A stretch of DNA of 64,000 bases from Carettochelys insculpta (Eukaryota; Chordata; Testudines; Carettochelyidae): positions 3,720,001-3,784,000 of the forward strand of contig NC_134161.1 of the NCBI RefSeq assembly GCF_033958435.1, written 5' to 3'. Each line of letters opens with the position of its first letter. The first letter of the stretch is position 1. Below are positions 10,781 through 21,927 of this stretch, in pieces. Made by a program: the position numbers and the translations under genes. The notes beneath the pieces were generated by a model that did not search any database, was not told the DNA's origin, and saw nothing but the letters and a program-made list of their open reading frames with translations.

Positions 10781-11248
10781 GTCCCGAGCAATGGTGGGCA
10801 ACCTGTGGCCCACTGCAGCTTCACCTGTGGCCTGCAGTCTTCTCTCCCACACGTGCCTCTTGTGCATCAGGGCCCTTCCTACACCTTTGTCCTCTCTCCC
10901 AGCATTTTCAGTTTGTGCTCCTTTCCTGCTCCTCTTCCTCCCTCGGAGAGCTGGAATACCGTGAAATCAGGTGTTTGTGGAGTTCCAGCTCTGGGAAGGA
11001 GCAGGAGGAGTGGAAACAGAGCATGAATCAGGTGACTTTCAGAGCTCCTAAAGTGCTAGGAGGGAGGGGAAGGGGCAGGTAAGTGCAGGGATCCAGTGCA
11101 CCGGTGTGGGGAGTGGAGGAAAGACTTGGAGGGGCAGGGAGCCTCACGTGGACCCCCAGTGGGCTGTGGGCTGCTGCAGGCCACTGGAGTAAAGGAGGAC
11201 CATTTGTGCAGCCCTCAACATCTGTGGCTGCCCATCCCTGGTCCCGAG
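10781..11248. mobile_element. hAT-type foldback element, copy B, with exact 8-bp target duplication
   Basis: The body is 10789-11240. It starts CAATGGTGGGCAACC and ends GGCTGCCCATCCCTG, giving imperfect inverted termini. The 8-bp string GTCCCGAG is present exactly on both sides (10781-10788 and 11241-11248). This is direct evidence of transposition and is the expected length for hAT elements. The interior is an imperfect palindrome: a CCCAGCATTTTCAG stretch on the left is mirrored by TAAAGTGCTAGGAGGGAG on the right. It matches copies at 54-460 and 43124-43584. It has no transposase gene. Confidence 0.85.
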
Positions 11249-13984
11249 TGTCCTTACGCCCTGGTGATCCAGAACTGATCCTGGGAAGATCTGGGACCAA
11301 CACAGCTACACCAGTGCTTCTAACAGCATAGCCTGAGTTCTAGCAAACCTATGGGTCCTCCGCAAGCAGCAATTTGGGATTGTACAGATAAGCTCCAGGT
11401 GCCTTAACCAGTTTTGGATGCCTCATTGACTCTGGCCATGAATCCAATTCTGCTGCATTCAAGGAGCTGTGTAAAAATTAATTCAAGTAAATGACCATAA
11501 ATAAACAAACATCCAAATGTATTAATATTTTAAAATGTCCTTGAAAGTGCCTATCCGTTCCCATTTAACTCAGCTGTGGTTTTCAAAAACCACAGTGAGA
11601 AGCACGTGCAATGAAATTGCATCTGGCTGAGCCTTGGCACTTGTTAACATGAGCAGCGTTTGTTTAAAAATAGAAATATGACACTTTCCAACAGCAAGAA
11701 TGAACTAAGATATTAAGGGATTAGGATTTTGTGACTTCAGAATGAGTGTACGCCTAATATTTCTTGGTGCATTGACGTAGCATACGTAATATAGTGAATA
11801 ACACTGTTGGTTTATACTGTTCTGAGGAGTAGAGAATTAACTGAATAAAAAAAAAATTACAGCGGGGAATAGAGAGAGGACGAGCATCTCAGAGTATTTT
11901 GTGATGCAGGAGTCAAAGTTTTCTCAGTGTATACTTTAAAAAAAAAAAAACAACAAAACAAAACAAAACAAAACACACCTTCTTTCCTGAGAAGACCTGA
12001 GGTTCCATTTTCCCTTGCTTTGTGGAGTCATTTAGACCTGAGCAAAGGGAATGAATGAATGGAAAGGTCTGAGTTATTGGCATTGCCAACACACTTTTCT
12101 TATACTTTTGTCCAGGCCTGAGGGTGTGGAAAATTAGACTTACCTGCAGACTTGGACTGTTTTAATGACACTGGTCCCCACCTCTGTGTGAATGCCCTTA
12201 TTTCAATCTGAGAGTGGTTTATTGCAAAACCTCTTCATAAGCAGTAGTAAACCAGGTTTAATCTGAAATAAAAGTTTCCACAGTCTGGCACTGGTTAACT
12301 AAATTAGTTTTAAGCTGCGTCTTAAGTTAAACCAGTGTAGCGCCGCATGCAGACGTGCTCAGAACCTTTGTTTTCGACGCCGGCACAGTAATTGGCCTGT
12401 CTCTTGAAGCTACAAAGGGGATAGCACTGGCATTTCACCAGTAGAAAGAAAACCAGTAGGAAGACCAACATTTGTTTGTGCAGTATTTTGCAGGCATGCG
12501 CCACAGTCACTCCACCCTGCTCCCGGTAGATGTGCCGTGAATGGAACCTCCTCAATTAGGCAGGTATCTTGGAAAGATTTTCCTCCTGCTTTTGAATCCA
12601 TCCTCAGCTCTTTCTGCTTTCAGGTGAATTTCACTTCCATGAGGTCTAAAGTAGTAATGCCTTGGCTTTTTTTCTGGATTTCTGCATTGGAGCCAAATTT
12701 CATTTTTAGTACAGTCTTTCTCCATAATCCTGACCTTTCCTTTTCCTTCCGCTCCAGACAAGATTTTGCTCAGATCGGTTTTGGATCTGAAACCTTTGGC
12801 TCAGTCCTACACGTTGTCCATTTAGTGGAAACCCGCTCCTATGCAGAGCCATTTCATTGTCCGTCTTTTCTCCCCCCCCCTCAACTCAATCATAAACATA
12901 TGGCTTTGACTCCCACATCGCATGCCTCTGAGCAGTTCAAAGGAAGCTCCATTTCTTTGTTCTTTGAAGCCTTTGTCCAATAAAATCAGATAATTCTGGC
13001 CCTGTTGGCAATACTTTGTTAACAAGCTTTGAGAAGCCAGGGAAAGGTGTATGAGTGGGAAGCAATTTACTTTTCCTGTTCTTTTAGTTTTTGGCTTTTT
13101 CTGTCTCCAGTGAAATTTTCTTGCCTGGTGAGCTTTTCTTCATCTTGATCATTGTTAATTTACCTGTTTTTTGGCCTTAGCTAAGTCAAAAAGTGAGTAA
13201 GGAAACAGGGACCTGCAATTTCCCACTTCTCCTAGCTGTTAGAAGTCTCCCCTCCCCCACTAGATGGTCTGATGCAGAGACTTTTTGAATCGCAACCCCA
13301 CAGACATTCAGCAGGGCATATTCCTCCTTCCCGTTCTGCTGCAGAGTGAAAACCATTTGCCTGACAGAGATTTCCTCTGCGCTCAGGAGGGAAACTTAAC
13401 ATTCAGTGGCACCTGGGTGCCGCTCTCTGGAACCTCTTAGATCAGTGTTTTCAAAGATTGAGACTTCTAACTGTGTCATGAAAATGAAACCAATCCCATT
13501 CATCCCCACCATGTCTTTTGAAAGGCCTGTCTGAAGAGATGCCATGCAGAGAATTCTGTGTTGATCCTTAGAACGTGATACTTCCTCTTGTTTCTTGGGT
13601 GCCCTGAGGAGCTGGACAGTAGTTTACAGTGCTGACATTTAAAGTGTCATCCCTGGCATTTGAAGAAGTGAGCACGCAGTGAGATGAATGGGGGTCACCA
13701 GAGCTATTATTTCAGCCTCTCTGCAGATTCAGGCAGATGTCCAAGATGGACACATTTTCAAGGGTTTCTTCAGAACTGGAATATCTTGAGGTTTTTTTTT
13801 TAAGTGGAGTATCTGGAGCCTGCTCATCCCACGCTCATGCCTTCTCCTGGTACATCCTTTGCATGCTCTCCGGGACTCTGTCCCACACTTTCAGAAAAGT
13901 TGCCTTGCGTTTTAACTGACTTACTGTACCATTTAACATGTCTCACACTTCACCGTCATTCGCCTCCTAGGCACTGGTCTCAGG
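11249..13984. other. unassigned sequence with an A-rich tract
   Basis: No gene is recognised. A-rich simple sequence with AAAAC-type units sits at about 11938-11985. A C-run lies at about 12871-12880. The 148-codon frame at 12537-12983 has no recognisable domain and I do not call it. Confidence 0.5.
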
Positions 13985-14118
13985 CCTCAGAATTCCGAGG
14001 GCCTGGTGAGCTTTCAAGATTCCATTAGCGTTAGGGGCTACATCCTCAGCTGGTGTGAATCAGGATGGCTCCCAGCCCTGTGGATTTACACCACTGTGGA
14101 CTCTCTCTCTCTCTCTCC
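13985..14118. repeat. imperfect palindromic repeat plus (CT)n
   Basis: CAGCTGGTGTGAATCAGGAT faces TGGATTTACACCACTG, the form of a palindromic repeat I recall from turtle and crocodilian genomes (CTGGTGTAAATC...GATTTACACCAG). A (CT)n tract follows at about 14101-14118. Confidence 0.4.
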
Positions 14119-15605
14119 AAGTGGTTCGCTGCTGGAAGAATGGTACTAGAGTAAATGGAACAAGGAGCTAATCTGCTATCCAAGTTCCTGCCATGGTCTC
14201 GAGAAGTTCTTACATCTCCTTAGTGGTTTAATCCTCGGGAGGAGTATTTATGGCCCACAGGCTATTCCATTGTTACTCTAATGGGCTCTCGGATACGGAG
14301 AGGAGTCCAGAAGCAGAGAGAGGCAGGGGATCTGGAATGCAGCTCTCTGATTCCTGTGGTGTGGGCGACTGCTGGTGAGAATGGAAACCCATACAGCAGA
14401 GCAGTGATGCTGGAAGAGGGAAGGCATCACTGGTTCAGGGAAGTTCTTGAAAGAGCCCAGGATCTAGAGAGCGCTAGGATCGGAACAGGTCAGGATAGAA
14501 TCGTGTGGGCCACGTTGTCTGTGTGAGATGTGTACGCGGCACCTGGTGATGGCTGGTACTAGTCAGCAAACTGACATAAAATTAAATTCGATCCAATTTC
14601 TAACTAGAGCTTGAAGGCTGATGTATCCATGCATAGGAGCTGTATGAGACCGTCCATCATCCAGCTGAAATAATCATTGAGTAGCTTTTCCTTAAAAGCT
14701 GCCACCTACAGCTTGGAAAAGCTGGCAGCTGGGGCTCAAGGACTGGGGAAGGAGCTTCACATCTGGCCAGATTATTGAATTAGAACTGCAGCCCATGAAG
14801 AAACATCAGGGAACTGTGTGCCAAACTTCTTAATTTTTCTAAGATTCTCCGGCATGGCTCTTGGGCAGATCTGGCTCCTCCCCAGTTCACCCCTTGGCCC
14901 CGAGGCGATTTTCAGATGTCAGGTAGATGATGCATTTGTGATGCATGTGTTTATGTATCCTTCTCTTTAAATTGCATTAGATGATTTGTTTGTCCTTTTG
15001 GAGTCTGAAGTTGTCATCTTTTTTTCCCTTTACCTCGTGAGATAAGTTAACCTGCCAGCATGCCTTCAGGGGAGGGATATATGTGTCCCCTACTATTCAT
15101 AAATTGAGGTTAAAATTAGTAAGGAGGACAATGTAGCCTAGCTGTTAGTTTTTCAGCTGAATGGGCAGATGCTTCTGATCCTGTCTGCATTATTTAGCAC
15201 TGTGGAGCGAGGGATGCCCAGTACTTTCAACCATCCCTGCTTTGCATTGTGCCCAGCACTAGAGATGGGTCTCAGATGCAAAAGATGTGATTTTTCCACT
15301 TGGTATAAACAGGTGCGGTTCCATTTATTTTAGCACAGCTTTGCTCAGCTATACCAGCTGAGAATCTGGCCCAAAATGTGGTGCTGGATTTAAAATGCAC
15401 TGTCATCCAACTTCTCAGAATTCGGTGGTGTTCAGGTTTAGGGGCCAGATTGGGCTTCTCTCTACTTAAAAATGCATTTGTTTCAATGCCAAATGAATGA
15501 AGTAGAGTCAATTGGTCCTTTTCAGAAGCCTGTACGGGGGCCACATCACAAGATTTAGAACACTTCACGTGGTTATTTTAGGATTTTTCACCGAGAGAGA
15601 GATCC
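14119..15605. other. unassigned unique sequence
   Basis: I recognise nothing here beyond short random open frames. Confidence 0.5.
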
Positions 15606-15738
15606 AGAGCTTGTTAGAACAGATGAAGTGAGTCTGTGCTCACGAAAGCTCATGCTCAAAACTTTTCTGTTAGTCTATAAGGTGCCACAGGACCCTTCGT
15701 TGCTGTTACAGATCCAGACTAACACGGCTACCCCTCCG
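15606..15738 (+). mobile_element. PLE flanking-repeat piece, sense
   Basis: It reads GATGAAGTGAGTCTGTGCTC, then ACGAAAGCTCATGCTC, GTTAGTCTATAAGGTGCCAC, and ends AGACTAACACGGCTACCCCT, the typical sense PLE terminal order. The hammerhead box is CAGATGA instead of CTGATGA, so the core is broken at one base although stem II (GTGAG..CTCAC) and GAAA are intact. Confidence 0.8.
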
Positions 15739-15774
15739 GTACTGGAAAGACTCAATGATTTCATGTTCATCTGT

Positions 15775-16115
15775 AGCTTCACAAATAACAAGCAGTCCTG
15801 TGGCACCTTGGAAAAGAATAATTTTCTTAAGTCATGAGCTTTTGTGGGTAAAACCTACTTCTTTAGCTAGAAATGGAATGGAAAAACAGAATCCAGGTTT
15901 ATATAGAAGGGAGTGGTGTGTGTGGGGTGGGGGGGGGGGGGAGTTACCTGTCACTAGTAGGTTCAATTAATGAAGCAGAATAGCTTTGATGTTTCTCATT
16001 CCTGTGAATATCAAAGGTGGGAAAATAGCTTTTATAATACATAAGCCAGCTAAGGTTTCTATTTGGGCCCAAGTTGAAAGTATTAAACTTGTACATGAAT
16101 TACAATTCAGCTGTC
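15775..16115 (-). mobile_element. longer PLE remnant, antisense, reaching internal sequence
   Basis: After the antisense flanking repeat (AGTCCTGTGGCACCTTGG, GAGCTTTTGTGGG) the match continues past a G-run (about 15925-15942) into GGGAAAATAGCTTTT, AAGCCAGCTAAGG, GGGCCCAAG and ACATGAATTACAATTCAGC. I recall this as the internal region of turtle PLEs, upstream of the coding part on the minus strand. It stops at about 16115, before any RT motif. With the sense piece at 15606-15738 it forms another head-to-head pair. Confidence 0.65.
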
Positions 16116-16756
16116 TTCCTTTGGCCTAAGCCCTTGGAGACTGGAATCAGCTGAGCCTCGTGGGAACAGGCAAATAGAAGCAAACATTCTGTGGGAGAAA
16201 TCTATCCCTGCCCAGAGGCCTAGCACCCATTTAAACTCAACAAGTCTTTGAAGGATCCCTTTTGTAGACCATGTGCTGCAAAGGTGCACAGATGGAGAGA
16301 GCACCTGCTGTTCACATAATGTCAAATCTCCTAGGTTAGGTATTTTTGACCTAACCTTCTAACTGGTGCCCATGTATGTGGGGCCACCTGCAGCTGCTCT
16401 GCTGCATGACTCCAGTTTTGAGCTGTCCTTTGGAGAAGGCTGAAAGAGACAGCAAGAAAAAATCAGGATGTACCCTGAGAGGTCTTCTGGGGACTGTTCC
16501 CCTTGGAAGACAGCCTCTGTGCGGGAAATCAGATCCAGTCAGCACTGATAGCCTGATATGGCATTTCTCTCTCGAAAGGCCAAGGAGCTTCTTCAGACGA
16601 GACTGAAATTGCTTCAAATATGAAAGGATTTGGATAAGACAAGCCTATCTATGAAAGAACTGTGTATGGGAGATGAGAGATGAAGTCCCCATTGCCTTGG
16701 AAAATTTATTCAGGGTGGAGCACCTTGCTGGAGATGCTTATGCACCTTTCATATTT
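16116..16756. other. unassigned unique sequence
   Basis: No feature recognised. Frames at 16351-16617 and 16376-16606 overlap on opposite strands and resemble nothing. Confidence 0.5.
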
Positions 16757-16925
16757 ATAGAATGGTAGAATAATGGAACTGGAAGGAACCTCAAGGGGTT
16801 GTCAAGTCCAGTTCCCTTCACTCATGGCAGAACTAGGCACCATCTACACCATCCCTGGCAGGTGATTTGTCGAACCTGCTCTTTAAAATCTCCAGTGATG
16901 GAGGTTCCACAGTCTCTGCAGGAGC
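16757..16925 (-). mobile_element. CR1 3' end fragment
   Basis: In plus orientation it reads GGAACTGGAAGGAACCTCAA, then AAGTCCAGTTCCCTTCACTC, then CTTTAAAATCTCCAGTGATG, the antisense of the CR1 3' region. The minus strand ends in the CR1 tail region (TTCCAGTTCCATTATTCTAC). It is 5'-truncated as is usual for CR1. Confidence 0.8.
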
Positions 16926-17936
16926 AGGGTACCTGAATGGATAGTGACCATTTAGGCTTATGGAGAGAGTGTGTGTGTGTGTGTTTATGGTTGAAGGCAG
17001 CTTTCTAGACTACCTGAATGATTGGGCTAAAACAATATGATGGGGAGGCAGATGATTACTCCATGAAACAGGATTGTGAGGGGTCATAGGCTACCCAGGA
17101 CCTCTTTGCCCCTGCCTCAATCATGACAAAAACAAATTAGATATTAAAGCTCTGATAGGAACTAGAGGATACTATGGTTAAAATTTCATCCCTACTACGT
17201 TTCAAGTGGGGGTGATTGTGATCTCTCTGCTGCTGATGGAACCCTGCTGCCCCTTTGGTAGTCAACCCTGCCAGAGAGAGGTTATCCATGGGGGACTGTA
17301 AAACATTTCTGCAAAGTAAAATATTTTTCTTGGCACTGGCCAGGTCTCAGAAGGAGTTAGAGTCAAATATTCTTAGGCAAGAGCAAGGAATGGGGAACTA
17401 ATGGAGGAGAAGTGTGTGGCTTAACAAGCAGATATACAGTGGGCGTGTCACTTCTCTGCAAAGACCAACCCTAGCCTAAGGGTTTATATGAGTCTTAAGT
17501 AACCCAGCAGCTTTGCCTTGGTGTTCTGGTGAGGGGCAGTTTTCACTCAGAGTGGCTGATAGGTAGCTGTCCCTGCCCCAGTCTGCTTCCAATACACTGC
17601 TGATACAAGATGGAATCATATTTCCTCAGAACATGCAGTTCAGCTTGAAATCCTGTCAGTTTTTGGGGGGGAAAAAAAGATTTTGGAGACTAAAGGGATC
17701 TGAAGATGTCAAAACATTTGTTTTGATGTTTTTGCAACAAAATGTTTTGGTTTTTCACGTTGCAATCACTTGTGCTTGAAATAGTCTTGTAATTTGCATA
17801 TTATAATACAACCTTTATTTAAAAAGTCAAAATCAAAACAAAATGTTTTGAGGAGATTTCCTTCCTGGAGAACTTTTAAAATTCCAGGTCTTGTTCTGTT
17901 TTGGAAAGATGCCAGATTTTGAAATCTGAAACTCTA
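16926..17936. other. unassigned, AT-rich toward the right
   Basis: A short (GT)n tract is at 16969-16984. From about 17640 to 17840 the sequence is AT-rich, with repeated AAAATGTTTTG and its inverse. No gene is seen. Confidence 0.5.
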
Positions 17937-18243
17937 TTGTGAAATGTATCGGAGAGGTAGCCGAGGTGAGTCTGTATCTTTGAAGACAACAAAAAGTCCT
18001 GTGGCGCCTTACAGACGAATGCCTATTTTGGAGCATAAGCTTTTGCGGGCAAAGACCCGCTTCCTCAGATGCATGCCTGGAAGTGGGGGTTTCAAAGGAA
18101 GATTTAAATCTCCCTCTTTAAATCCTCCTCCGACCACCACCCTCCACGCATCTGACGAAGCGGTTCTTTGCCCACGAAAGCTTATGCTCCAAATCATCTA
18201 TTAGTCTATAAGGTGCCACAGGACTTCTTGTTGTTGTGAAATG
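17937..18243. mobile_element. PLE inverted pair with exact 10-bp target duplication
   Basis: TTGTGAAATG occurs at 17937-17946 and 18234-18243, enclosing 17947-18233. The left half is antisense (GGAGAGGTAGCC, AGTCCTGTGGCGCCTTACAG, GGAGCATAAGC) and the right half is sense (CTGACGAAGCGG, CACGAAAGCTTATGCTCC, AGGTGCCACAGGACTTCTTG). About 50 bases of non-inverted sequence separate the arms. One duplication around both halves shows that the pair inserted as a unit. Confidence 0.85.
18146..18192 (+). ncRNA. hammerhead-ribozyme-like core, best in window
   Basis: CTGACGA is at 18152-18158 and GAAA at 18176-18179. Counting the last A of GAAA as position 15.1, stem III is AGC/GCU closed by TTAT, followed by C189 as the position-17 cleavage base (CUC). 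Stem II is GCGGT..GCCCAC, with one pair weakened relative to the usual GTGGG..CCCAC. One extra A lies between the CTGACGA box and stem II. Very short stem III is the reported feature of PLE hammerheads, which are thought to act as dimers and cleave poorly in vitro. Confidence 0.6.
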
Positions 18244-18283
18244 GAATTTTTGTCTTCTATACAGCTCTGCTTACAGCTTTCTT

Positions 18284-18310
18284 CTGTTTTTTTTTCCCCC
18301 CCCCCCCCCA
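18284..18310. repeat. T-run followed by C-run
   Basis: A short poly-T then poly-C tract, on the minus strand a G-run then an A-run. It is simple sequence with no other signal. Confidence 0.85.
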
Positions 18311-19572
18311 CAGCCGTAGGGGAACTTTGCATGGTACCTGGGCTGCATCTTCCAAGTACCGTGTGTGCTGAATACAGGAGATGTTTCTTCTGATATCTTG
18401 AGGGACATAAAGTCAGGTTGAATTTTTCTGGTCCCTAAACACCCTAATGAGATAACATTCATATGTAAGGAAATGTCACCTCCAGTGTTAGTTATTATAA
18501 ATCACTCTTTGCTGGATACGTATTGCAATATATAGCATTTTTTCCCTGTGAATTCAGTTCATTTAGAAATGAACAGAGGTTACCTACAGTACATATTGGA
18601 ATGGAACATTCTATAATCAACAAAACCTGAGCTTTAGCACTTTCAGCTTGTCTTGGTGACAGATGAAAAATTGATAGCAGAATAGCAAGTTCAGAAGTTG
18701 GCAGAGGTTCAGACTCACAGCCAGTTGCATTCTGGTTGCCCTTGTTTCCTGAGCTATATTCTCCTGGACCCACCTCTAGACTTTGTGTGATTTTTTTGTT
18801 TGTTTGTTTGTTTGTTTCTCGAGAGCAATTATTCAGGATGCAGCCAAAACATGTGTTCTCTAACTAGAGGGAGGCATTTACTTCATGTGGAGGGGAAAAA
18901 AAAATTCAGACTTACAGTCCCTTTAACTCAATACTTCTTTTAGGGTTGGATTCATTGAAGATCTGCCTCGATTTTCTTTCATCTGAATCCCCCTCATTTT
19001 CCTTCAAGGAATCCTTTACTCCTTCCCCCACCCTTCTTTTCTTTCATTCTTTCTCAGAGAGCCCTTTTTATCTTTATCATTGTGTTTACAGATGCCAGAT
19101 CTGAGTCTCTTATCTCCACTGCCTTCTATTTCAGGTCTCTCATCCTAAGTCCTTCTTTTACCTTGCCCTGCTACCACAAGCTTTCCACTTGGCTGCACTG
19201 CACCAGACTTGGGACACTTCAGGCATCTGTCATAGTCGTATAATCATGTCACTGCTGCTTGCCTGTTTACTTCCTGCCTTCTCTTGCCGTGTTGCCACCT
19301 GCCTGCCTCAGGACAGTCCAGCTGGCTGGTTCTGAAACAGATACCACTGCTGCCCCTCCTTCCTCCAGTCTGGAGGGCACAAGTACCTTGTGGAACATAC
19401 GCCTTGGACCAGTCTGTTCCAGAAGGAAAGACGAGAGCTGTGATTGTTCTAGAACCTGCCTGCAATGGAAAAAGTTGAACCGGAGACTAGCAGCAAACTG
19501 TCCCTATTATTACTTTTTTATTCGGAGTGCTGCCACACCTAGAAGCCAGCACCCCTTTGTGTGAGGCTCTAA
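18311..19572. other. unassigned, with (TTTG)n at 18788-18816
   Basis: Apart from the tetranucleotide tract and pyrimidine-rich 18990-19060, no feature is recognised. Confidence 0.5.
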
Positions 19573-19900
19573 ATAGGTTGGACCTCTACAATGTGGAATT
19601 TTCTCGTCTGGCAAACTCTGTAATCCAACGTGATTTAAGGTAGCCGGACGACCACTTGCCAGGGGGGTGGCCAAGTTCCCCGGGGCCCCATAAAGTTTGC
19701 TTCCAGCCACCAGTCCTGGCTTTCAGTGTTCTGTGGTGTTGTTGAGCTGTAAGTTACACCTAAATGTCTTCTCAAAGCCCAGTAAGCAGTGGAGGTGTTG
19801 ATAATGTGCTAGACAATATTGCCCTCCTGTCATCTGGCAAATTCTCTCATCCGCCGCCAGTCAGGTCCTGAGGGTGCTGGCTGAGAGAGGTTCAGCCTGT
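19573..19900 (-). mobile_element. TIR MITE, copy 1
   Basis: The ends AGGTTGGACCTCT (left) and AGAGGTTCAGCCT (right) are inverted repeats. The interior CCAGCCACCAGTCCTGGC, CCCAGTAAGCAGTGG and AGACAATATTG is shared with 52757-52964 in the same orientation and with 54279-54590 inverted. It has no coding capacity. TA-like ends suggest a Tc1/mariner-type non-autonomous element, which is inference. Confidence 0.7.
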
Positions 19901-19914
19901 GCAAACAAAATGGG

Positions 19915-21283
19915 AAGTCTTCTGCAACAAGCTTAAAATCTCAGTACCTCTTGAGTTCAGTAAATCATTTGATACTGTCTTGCGTGACCTTCTTATGAAA
20001 CAAACTAGGGAAATGCAATCTACATGGTGCTTCAATAAGATGGGTGCATAACTGGCTCGCTAACCATGCACAGAGTTGACAAGTATCAGAGAGGAAGCCA
20101 TGTTAGTCTGTAGCTTCAAGAACAACAAGACGTCTTGTGGCACCTTGTAGACTTGCAGATATTTTGGAGCATAAGCTTTCGTGGGCAAAGACCCATGGAA
20201 AGCTTATGCTCCAAAATATCTGTGAGCCTATAAGGTGCCACAAGACTTCTTGTCATTCACAGAGTTATCAGGGCATGTCATCTGGGGTCTGTTGTACATG
20301 CAGAAGTAAGGGATGTGAAATGGCTTCTTATACAAGATGGTTTCCACAGGTCCCTGAGGGATCAGCTCTGAGACCAGTTCAGTTCAATGTCTTCATCAGA
20401 GATACAGATAATGGCATCGAGCTTCTAAATGTCTAAAGTTTGTGTGAGGTACCAAGCAGGAAGGAGGGGTTGCATGTGCTTTGAAGGATAGGGTTATAAG
20501 TCAAAATGATGTGGAGAAACTGGAGAAATGGTCTCAGGTTAAAAGGATAAAGTCAATCCAAAGCACTCCACTTAAGAAGGAACAAAACGGGTAATGTCTG
20601 CCGAGGAAGGAATACTGTACACAGTGATTCAGGGGTCACAGTCGATACTAAGCTAGCTATGACTCCACAGCGCAGCACTTGGGGAAAAAAATGAAGTATC
20701 ATTCTGAGACGCATCAGCAAGAGCATTGTTAGCAAGACACAGGAGATAATTCTGGACTTGGAAGGCATCAGCCGGGGTACTGTGTCCAGGTGTGGGTGGC
20801 ACATTTCAGGAAAGATGCAGACAATTGAAGAAAGTCTAGAGAAGAGCAACAAAAAGTTTTTTATTAACGCTCTAGAAGACATGACCTGTGAGGGAAGACT
20901 GGAAAAAACTGGGTTTGTTTAGTCTGGAGGAGAGAAGACTGAGAGGGGAAATAAGAGTTTTCAATTATATAAAAGGTTGTTACTCAGAGGAGGGAGAAGA
21001 ATTGTTCTCTTTAACCTCTGAGAATATGACAAGAAGCAATGGGCTCAAATTGCAGCAAAGGCAATTTAGGTTGAACATTAGGGAAAAACTTCCTGTCCGG
21101 ATGGTTAAGCACTGGAATTAATTGCCTAGAGAGGTTGCGGAATCTCTGTCACCGGAGATTTTCGAAGAGCAGGTGAGACATGCAGCAGTCAAGGATGGTC
21201 TAAATAATACCGAGCCTTGCCTCAGTGCAAGGGACTGGACTTAGATGACCCCTCAAGGTCCCTTCCAGTCCTATGATTTTGTA
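19915..21283 (+). mobile_element. CR1 LINE fragment, old subfamily, interrupted by a PLE
   Basis: The left part (19915-20068) encodes a degraded RT run resembling FSKSFDTVLRDLLMKQ. After the PLE at 20069-20266 it resumes with GVPQGS-like, VEKLEKWSQ and, from about 20740, the C-terminal signature (SNGLKLQQRQFRLNIREKLP, MVKHWN). It ends with CCTTCCAGTCCTATGATTTTG at about 21283, the CR1 3' terminus. Many stops and frameshifts mark it as dead. The subfamily resembles the copy at 35368-35943 more than those at 24.4 and 28.6 kb. Confidence 0.8.
20069..20266. mobile_element. PLE inverted pair nested in CR1, with 9-bp target duplication
   Basis: CACAGAGTT is at 20069-20077 and 20258-20266, and the CR1 reading resumes cleanly across it. 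Left half: GAGAGGAAGCCATGTTAGTC, GGCACCTTGTAGAC, GGAGCATAAGCTTTCGTGGG. Right half: GGAAAGCTTATGCTCC, AGGTGCCACAAGACTTCTTG. The arms meet at about 20196 with no loop and lack the CTGANGA box, so no hammerhead core is complete. Confidence 0.85.
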
Positions 21284-21927
21284 AAAGGCACGTTTGCAAA
21301 TTTAGCAAGTGTGATACGGAGGCTGGCATCATGGGCTGATCTGAGGCAGCAATTGGTGTCTTAATAGTGAGTGAGAGGGGATAGGCCAGGAAATGGAAGA
21401 CAATTAGCATCTGTTTTAGCATCAGTAAGCCATAGAGAACGGGGGCAGTGGAAGGAGACCTGTGACACGGTCCAAGTGACAGTCTAGTAAATGACCTTTA
21501 CAGCAGCATCCTGAACGGCTTGCAGCGGAACTAGGCTGCGTCCGTCAAGGCCAGAGAGAACAACATTGCTGCCTGCTGGACTTGCACGCTGACCCCCTTT
21601 AACTTCATTGTGCAAGTCAAGCACTCTCTGAATATGCCTTTGTAGATACTGGGCTTCCAGAAATAGCAGTGCACTTTCACAGCAGATACCTCCTTTTGGC
21701 ACCGACTTGGCACTGTCTCCCCTTTCACAAGCTGTTGGTGGCCTCTGCCCTTTTGCCTGTCCCTATCTCTGCATGTTCACATACAGAGTCAGGATCAGTT
21801 TGCTGGACTTTCCATGGCAGCTCCAGGATGCAGGGAGGAAGTTCTAGATTCGGTTTTTGCAGTCAATGAAACAATATAGAACTTCATTGTCCTAGTGCTT
21901 CTTCCAGGGTCTCTCTCCAAGCCTTGT
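21284..21927. other. unassigned sequence
   Basis: No gene or repeat is recognised. Confidence 0.4.
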
